64,000 nucleotides of DNA, taken from the NCBI RefSeq assembly GCF_020085105.1, contig NC_058064.1, forward strand, positions 19,383,323 through 19,447,322, written 5' to 3'. The notes beneath the pieces were generated by a model. The model did no database searches. It was not told where the DNA came from and saw nothing but the letters and a program-made list of their open reading frames with translations. Shown in pieces: positions 58,750 to 64,000 of this stretch. The DNA is from Siniperca chuatsi. Taxonomy: Eukaryota; Chordata; Actinopteri; Centrarchiformes; Sinipercidae. How positions within the stretch are numbered: position 1 is the stretch's first letter; each line of letters opens with the position of its first letter. The translations under genes and the position numbers were made by a program.

Positions 58750-60840
58750 ATAATGAATAAGAGGTAACCTCTGAAACTACAAACTCAAGGATCATGGGTA
58801 CCATCATTCATTGCTGATACTATAAATAGATTTAGACTTAATCAGTTAGGCATAATATTAACAGATTCTGCTGGTAATGAATGATTTTTGAGAAATATTA
58901 TATTACATAAGACATTACTTTTTTTTTTACAATTTCTTGCATTCATATCATGGTTTCATATCAATAATTGTTTTTTTGCTGTGGGTCAAAACAATCCTAA
59001 TAAATCACTTTGAGCCATAATGACTTTCATCTTATACGCAACTGCAACTTAATGTTGAAATTTAAATACTACTTTTTTTATTAATTGCATTGAAATATTT
59101 TATTTTGAAAACCATCTCTCTGAATTTAGGTGGTTTGAATTTCATTCTTTGAAATTTCCAAAAGGTCATTTCAAGTTTTGCAATTTCAAAAACTATCAAG
59201 TATCATTTTTTTAGGGTTCACAAAGTCAAATATTCAAGTTGCTCAATTTCAGATCTAACAATTCTGATTTATTTAAATGGAGTAAGTGCCACAGAATAAT
59301 TTGTGAATGTTGACAAAACTTTCAAAATCATAATGTATGGTATGAAAACCAATCACAAATATATGCTGGTAATGAGTGCGCCAACCATAAAAATGGGTGG
59401 AATTTAGGTGGAATCATTTAGCTTCGTCCGTGCCTAGTGCAAATGACATCAGTAAAGTGCGTGGTTTGATCGTGAAAAAATCGAAAGGACAGCAACAATA
59501 AATCAAACGCACCCTTCCAAGAGCGGTGTGTTTAGGAAGTGAAGATGGGCACGCGCGCCGTTATTATGCCAGGGTTACAGAACAGACCGTGGAAGTCGCA
59601 CAACTTGTTTGACCTGGGTTGTTGGAATAAAATTGAACATCATGAAACATCACGACTTATTTTGTCATTTTACTACTTTAGAAAATAAAAACAAGACTGG
59701 AAAACCCTGACTGGAAATTACCCTCTGAAAACTTTGAGGAGGAGAACCTCATATATTCAGTTTTTCAAAGTAAAACATTTCAATGCTATTATTTGAGACA
59801 TATTTCAATTTCAACACTGGGGTTAAATTTCACAATTAGGTATTCAGTTGTTTGTAAAATTCTAATTATTTCAGACCTCCATTGCTTCCATACTCATAAC
59901 TTGGACATTTGTCATTATTGACATTTTATGGACTAAAAAACAATTTATTTATTTAATCAGTAATGAAAATAATTGGTGACTGCTGCCATTAAAGCATCTT
60001 GCCTTTCAACCCACTTCACCTTACTTTAAAAAATTTGTATTTTATTTTGAAAATCTGCATGTCCTGTCTACTGTGCTCACCTACTTGTCACAGGACTGAA
60101 ATCTGTGGTCTCAAATATTGAGAAAGTGACCTTGTGATTTTCTACATAATACATTGCTACCTTATACAATATATACAGTATACCTAATATTCTTTTAAGG
60201 TTAGAGGTCAGGCTCCACCTGTATGGAACATGTATTATGTCTAATTAAATGGAACCCAACAAAGAAATACAGCAACATTGAAACTTTAACTTCTTACATT
60301 TACACAAAATACATACATTTTATAGTTAGAATTCAATGCAACCCACTGTATGGTTCGTTTTGGATTTTGTTTATTTATAAGCAATACTTAATTTGGGTCA
60401 GATTCAGTATGGTAAACGATTTAGGAGGGAGAGCACTATGACTAAATGTATTTAGAAATGCACGTTGGCATTGTTGGAGCTGAGGATTGGCTGATATCAC
60501 AATAATGATGAATAGTACTGGGGGTTAGAGGAAAAATAGCCTACTTTAAGTTTCATTGGGTGTGGGGTGAACTCACTTTAATTAAACTGAACATTACTAT
60601 TTTCATCAACGTAACTGGCTGTTTTATGTCCACAAAACACATCTTAGAATTATGTTAAGCTATTACAGCAAATTTGTTAGTGTTATATGGTTAAAATAGC
60701 ATAAAGTATGAAGGTCACTCCTTCTTAGAGGCCTATCACACATAGGTCCCTATAGGTGCATTATAGTGTCACAGTGTCAGGCTGTCGCATCATTCAGTAC
60801 TCCAAAATGCTTTGCGAAGCTCAGTGGCAAGTGCACTGTC
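58750..60840. other. Intergenic stretch without recognised gene
   Basis: AT-rich spacer between cbll1 and the next promoter-like region. The tract at 59430-59620 is less AT-rich and may be an old element, but no family or frame was recognised. Confidence 0.5.
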
Positions 60841-60844
60841 TGAA

Positions 60845-61308
60845 GTCAATGCACGTCCCCGCGTAGCTCTACTGCGCGCTCCCGTAACCATGTCGCCATT
60901 TTGATTCGAAAAATATGACTGAGTTTTTCCTGCTTTGCATGCTAAACTTAGCCCCGCGTTTGAATTACTTTATGCGTGAGTACGAATCATACACTCTATA
61001 TCTGAAATAACAGGTATTGCTATTAATGTCAAGTAGCCATTAGTGTTGGGGAACTGTTTATTTGATAGACTTCAAAGCCACATTTGACTAACGTTAGCTA
61101 AGTTGAGCTAGCTAACAGTAGCCTGTGCTGTCGCAGACTGACCCTTCAAAACAAATCACTATTTGCTCACAGGCTAATGTATTTTAGCTAACACAGCTAG
61201 CTAATAGTTAGCTGGATAGCTAGTGACTTAGTAGCTGGCTGCCTGACGAAAAACTCCACCAACAATCGAATACAGACGGAAGGAATAGCAGCGGACTTTC
61301 AATCAAAG
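60845..61308 (+). promoter_or_regulatory. Candidate CpG-type promoter and first non-coding exon of an unrecognised plus-strand gene
   Basis: CpG-containing text (ccgcgtagct, ctgcgcgctcccg) is followed by cgccattttg (60894-60903), a YY1-type site often at the start of vertebrate genes. A strong donor (caaag then gtaagt) follows 61308. Between them there is no long frame, so this would be a 5' UTR exon. The gene identity is unknown. Confidence 0.45.
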
Positions 61309-61924
61309 GTAAGTTTCGGACGGAAAGATCGTCATGAGTTTGAGCAACTAGCTAACGTTAACTCTGCTGCTGCATCGACAAAGTTGAACCTAAGTTGGAG
61401 AGCTATTTAAGTTGGCTAACTCAGCTCAGTACACGTTAACGGTTAGTAGCTAATTAGCTTACGTGCTAATCACAGGAAAGGAGGAACTAACGTCAACGTT
61501 AGCTAAATTGTTTGCTAATTTGATAACTTAGTTCATGAAAAATCACAAATTAACCTTGATCAAGAAACTTGTGTTGGCTAATCGGCTAAATTTGTTTAAT
61601 AATTTGTTTAGTTAGCTTACTTGACAAGTTAACGTAACATAGTCGATAAGTTAATAGTTATAGTTGGGTGCTATCGAGATTAACGTAACGTTAACTTATT
61701 TTCCCACAGATATGTTCCTTATAATACCGCATATCTTCTTCGTTATTGTCTAGTAACTAACGAGCTAGCGCGTTAGTTAACTAGGTAACTAAGTAGCGTT
61801 ACGTTAGTGTTTAAAAGTGCAGCCATTCGGAGTTGGCTGAGGCCAGCAGCAACGAAGCCAAGCTGAGTTACTGAAATCAGGCAACGTTACATACCGTCTA
61901 GTTTCATTTGTTCGTTAGTTACCG

Positions 61925-62407
61925 ATGGATAAAAAAGAAAGGTACCTCGTGTTTAAACGACGGAATGTAATTAACTGTGAGGACCGCACTTACTGTAAAG
62001 TAAATCTAACTACGTTGTTTTCTATCTTGTTTTATTTCGTAGTGGTGCATCTACTGGAGTTGAAGTAAACAGAAATCTGAGCTCCTACAGCAAGTCAGTT
62101 GACGTGCACTTCATGCCAAGGCTATGGCAGCTCAGTTTACGTTTCTTTAGCTACACACCAGTGTGTCTTTCATTGTTAGACAGTCTTAACAAATGCAGTC
62201 TTAACAAATGGCGACTCCCTTACGTAACATAATATTATAAACGAGGGATAGCAGATATGCAGATTGCCTACATATTTGTTTGTTATTGATTGATCTATCA
62301 TTTTAAAATACATCGATGAATCATTAGCTGTCATATTTTTTTCACATCTCAGGTTATCAAAGTCTAAAGCAATTGCTTATTTTGTTCCACAGCCAACAAG
62401 CCCAAAG
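61925..62407 (+). CDS. Tentative start of an unrecognised plus-strand gene (three short exons)
   Basis: Possible chain: ATG at 61925 to 61941 (MDKKE), donor gtacct; 62043-62093 after acceptor ttcgtag, donor gtcagt; 62393-62407 after acceptor ccacag, donor gtaacc. The frames join to MDKKESGASTGVEVNRNL, then SSYSNQQAQ. Donors are weak and no family is recognised, so this may be chance or an alternative 5' region of the gene whose promoter lies at about 60.9 kb. If real, the gene continues past the right edge. Confidence 0.2.
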
Positions 62408-62419
62408 GTAACCAATGAT

Positions 62420-64000
62420 GTGAATTGAAGAAGCACCAGGCACTCTTTATATTTGTAAAGGAGTATTCTAAAACACAAGAAATATCACTGGCCTTTATTC
62501 TCATAAAGAACTCAATATTTTGGGACCATTATCTGTGTATCATACATTAGATAAAGGTCTGTTCACCTACTTTTACACCTTCAGTGCATCTAAGTGCAAA
62601 TAAGTAGCAACAGGCTGAGTAAAACTGTAGCTTTTGTTTGTCCTCTGAAGTGCACTATTACAGATTTGTTGATCATTTGGTAGTGCATTTTGTACTATGT
62701 ATGTAGTACAAAATGATAAACATTCAGTCACTACCAGTTGCGTATTATTTACATTCAGCAAGTAAAGTAGAGCTCATGTAAAAGTGCATACGGAATTTCC
62801 TTTTGCTTGATTTCACTGCTTTTTAACTTGCCTAATTACAGACTATTGTTGGCTCACAACATCCACATGTATACCCTTTATGTGTGCCATTGTTCCTCTT
62901 TTCATCGACTGTTACATGTGCCAGTAGACTGTTTTTGTTGAGGTTGCCTCTGGTGGGTTCTATTTTGGATGTAAAGTCAAGCATTTGCTTTCCTGCTTAG
63001 TGTCCACAGGGAGCGTTCAGCGGGTTATTACTGCACTTGTGTACTCTGTATGCCAGATGGACGCTGCTGCATGTGCAGGGAAGGGTCCTCCTCAGGATAA
63101 AAGAAAATGAAAAAGGAGGAAGCACTTGATTTCCTCCTTCAGTTTTACTTCCATGATCAACAGTTGATAGCATGTTGTTTACAGAGACATGTTAGCTTTG
63201 ACAAAGCCAGTAGATTGTTAGTAGGTTAGTAGATAGTAATTGGGTTTTTTTTCGTCACTGCTGATGTGTTAGGTTATCTAGATTAGCTGCCACAGTAACC
63301 ACATGAGGAAAAACAAACTAAACCTACTTGCATAGTCACAAAAGCATCAAATACTTGTTCTCCATCATTTAAAATGCATTCTCCATTTACCACCATCTGA
63401 TAGTGGGCATTTAAAAGCCTTTGTTGCGGTGCTGATGAGACATGAGAAGTAGATGTTGACCAAATCTTGTTCAGCAGTTGTCTAAGTATAGAGTGAGGAG
63501 CATGGACACAGTGGCTGTGTATGCGCTCAGTGTAGTGTTAAACATCAAGTAACGTGCCTGATGAATGTCAACCTGGGAACTGGCCATAATATTTCATTGT
63601 CATTTCCAGGCTTAAACATTGATATACCATAGCCTAATATTGAAGGTAAACTTTATGGTAACTGGTATCTGGCTTGACAGTTAATGTCATATGGGCCTAT
63701 AGACCGTAGCCTAATGCATTTTCATAAAATAGAAGAAGTTCACAAAATAGGTAGTGTAATAACCTGAGGGCAGTTTCCTTGTCAGTTCGTCTTATAGGAA
63801 GTCTTCACTATTACAGCCTTCTTACTTGCTAGTGAATATTCCCATTGTGTTTGGTTAATACCTCATTGATTCGTCATAATTACATGAGTTGGGTTGAGCT
63901 CTTTAGTTTGTTGTTATAACCTACAAGACAACACTACACTGCCAAATGTTGTTAAGTAACCCCAAAGTTAGATACATTTTCTGCATTGTATTGAAACTGC
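62420..64000. other. Right-end stretch without recognised gene
   Basis: AT-rich DNA with no exon, RNA gene or classed repeat that I could support; it may be the first intron of the gene inferred at 60.8-62.4 kb. Confidence 0.45.

Noticed and set aside
1-64000. CRISPR array, operons, riboswitches, phage or plasmid signals
   Set aside because: None present; the gene structures and repeats are those of a vertebrate nuclear genome.

Overview
This window reads as genomic DNA of a teleost fish, most likely a percomorph. The genes are split by GT-AG introns. Intergenic and intronic DNA is packed with degraded fish-type repeats: tRNA-derived SINEs, hAT-like and foldback MITEs, and non-LTR reverse transcriptase remnants. 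The gene order is an SLC26 cluster next to cbll1, matching the vertebrate SLC26A4-CBLL1-SLC26A3 neighbourhood. No prokaryotic, viral or CRISPR feature was seen.

Layout. (1) 428-2.6 kb, minus strand: first coding exon and upstream UTR exon of an SLC26-family transporter that runs off the left edge. (2) 2.7-19.8 kb: repeat-rich intergenic DNA with LINE fragments, SINEs, MITEs and microsatellites and no convincing gene. (3) 19.9-36.0 kb, plus strand: complete slc26a3-like gene (copy a), 20 coding exons, 753 aa. (4) 38.3-50.4 kb, plus strand: a second complete slc26a3-like gene (copy b), 19 coding exons, 725 aa, with the same splice phases and a shortened C-terminal tail. (5) 50.7-58.6 kb, minus strand: cbll1 (Hakai, RING E3 ligase), six coding exons, tail-to-tail with copy b. 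Its last exon carries two anomalies: a canonical acceptor AG is missing and there is a one-base frame disruption. (6) 58.6-64 kb: a promoter-like region near 60.9-61.3 kb with a well-formed donor, probably the start of another plus-strand gene that is not recognised.

How the genes relate. Both slc26a3 copies keep the full SLC26 plan: N-terminal cytosolic segment, sulfate-transporter membrane domain, C-terminal STAS domain, and a terminal PDZ ligand-like tail (ETRF and DTKL). They should encode apical Cl-/HCO3- exchangers of gut or other transporting epithelium; HNF1- and GATA-like motifs upstream of copy a fit that. cbll1 is a synteny marker with an unrelated role (E-cadherin ubiquitination and m6A writer complex).

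No previously undescribed system was identified. The observations most worth checking are the two cbll1 anomalies, the lost penultimate exon and patchy identity of the slc26a3 pair, the hAT-like insertion with an exact 8-bp target duplication, and the inverted dispersed-repeat pair around the 5' end of copy a. All exon calls come from reading the sequence by eye; no alignment or database search was run.
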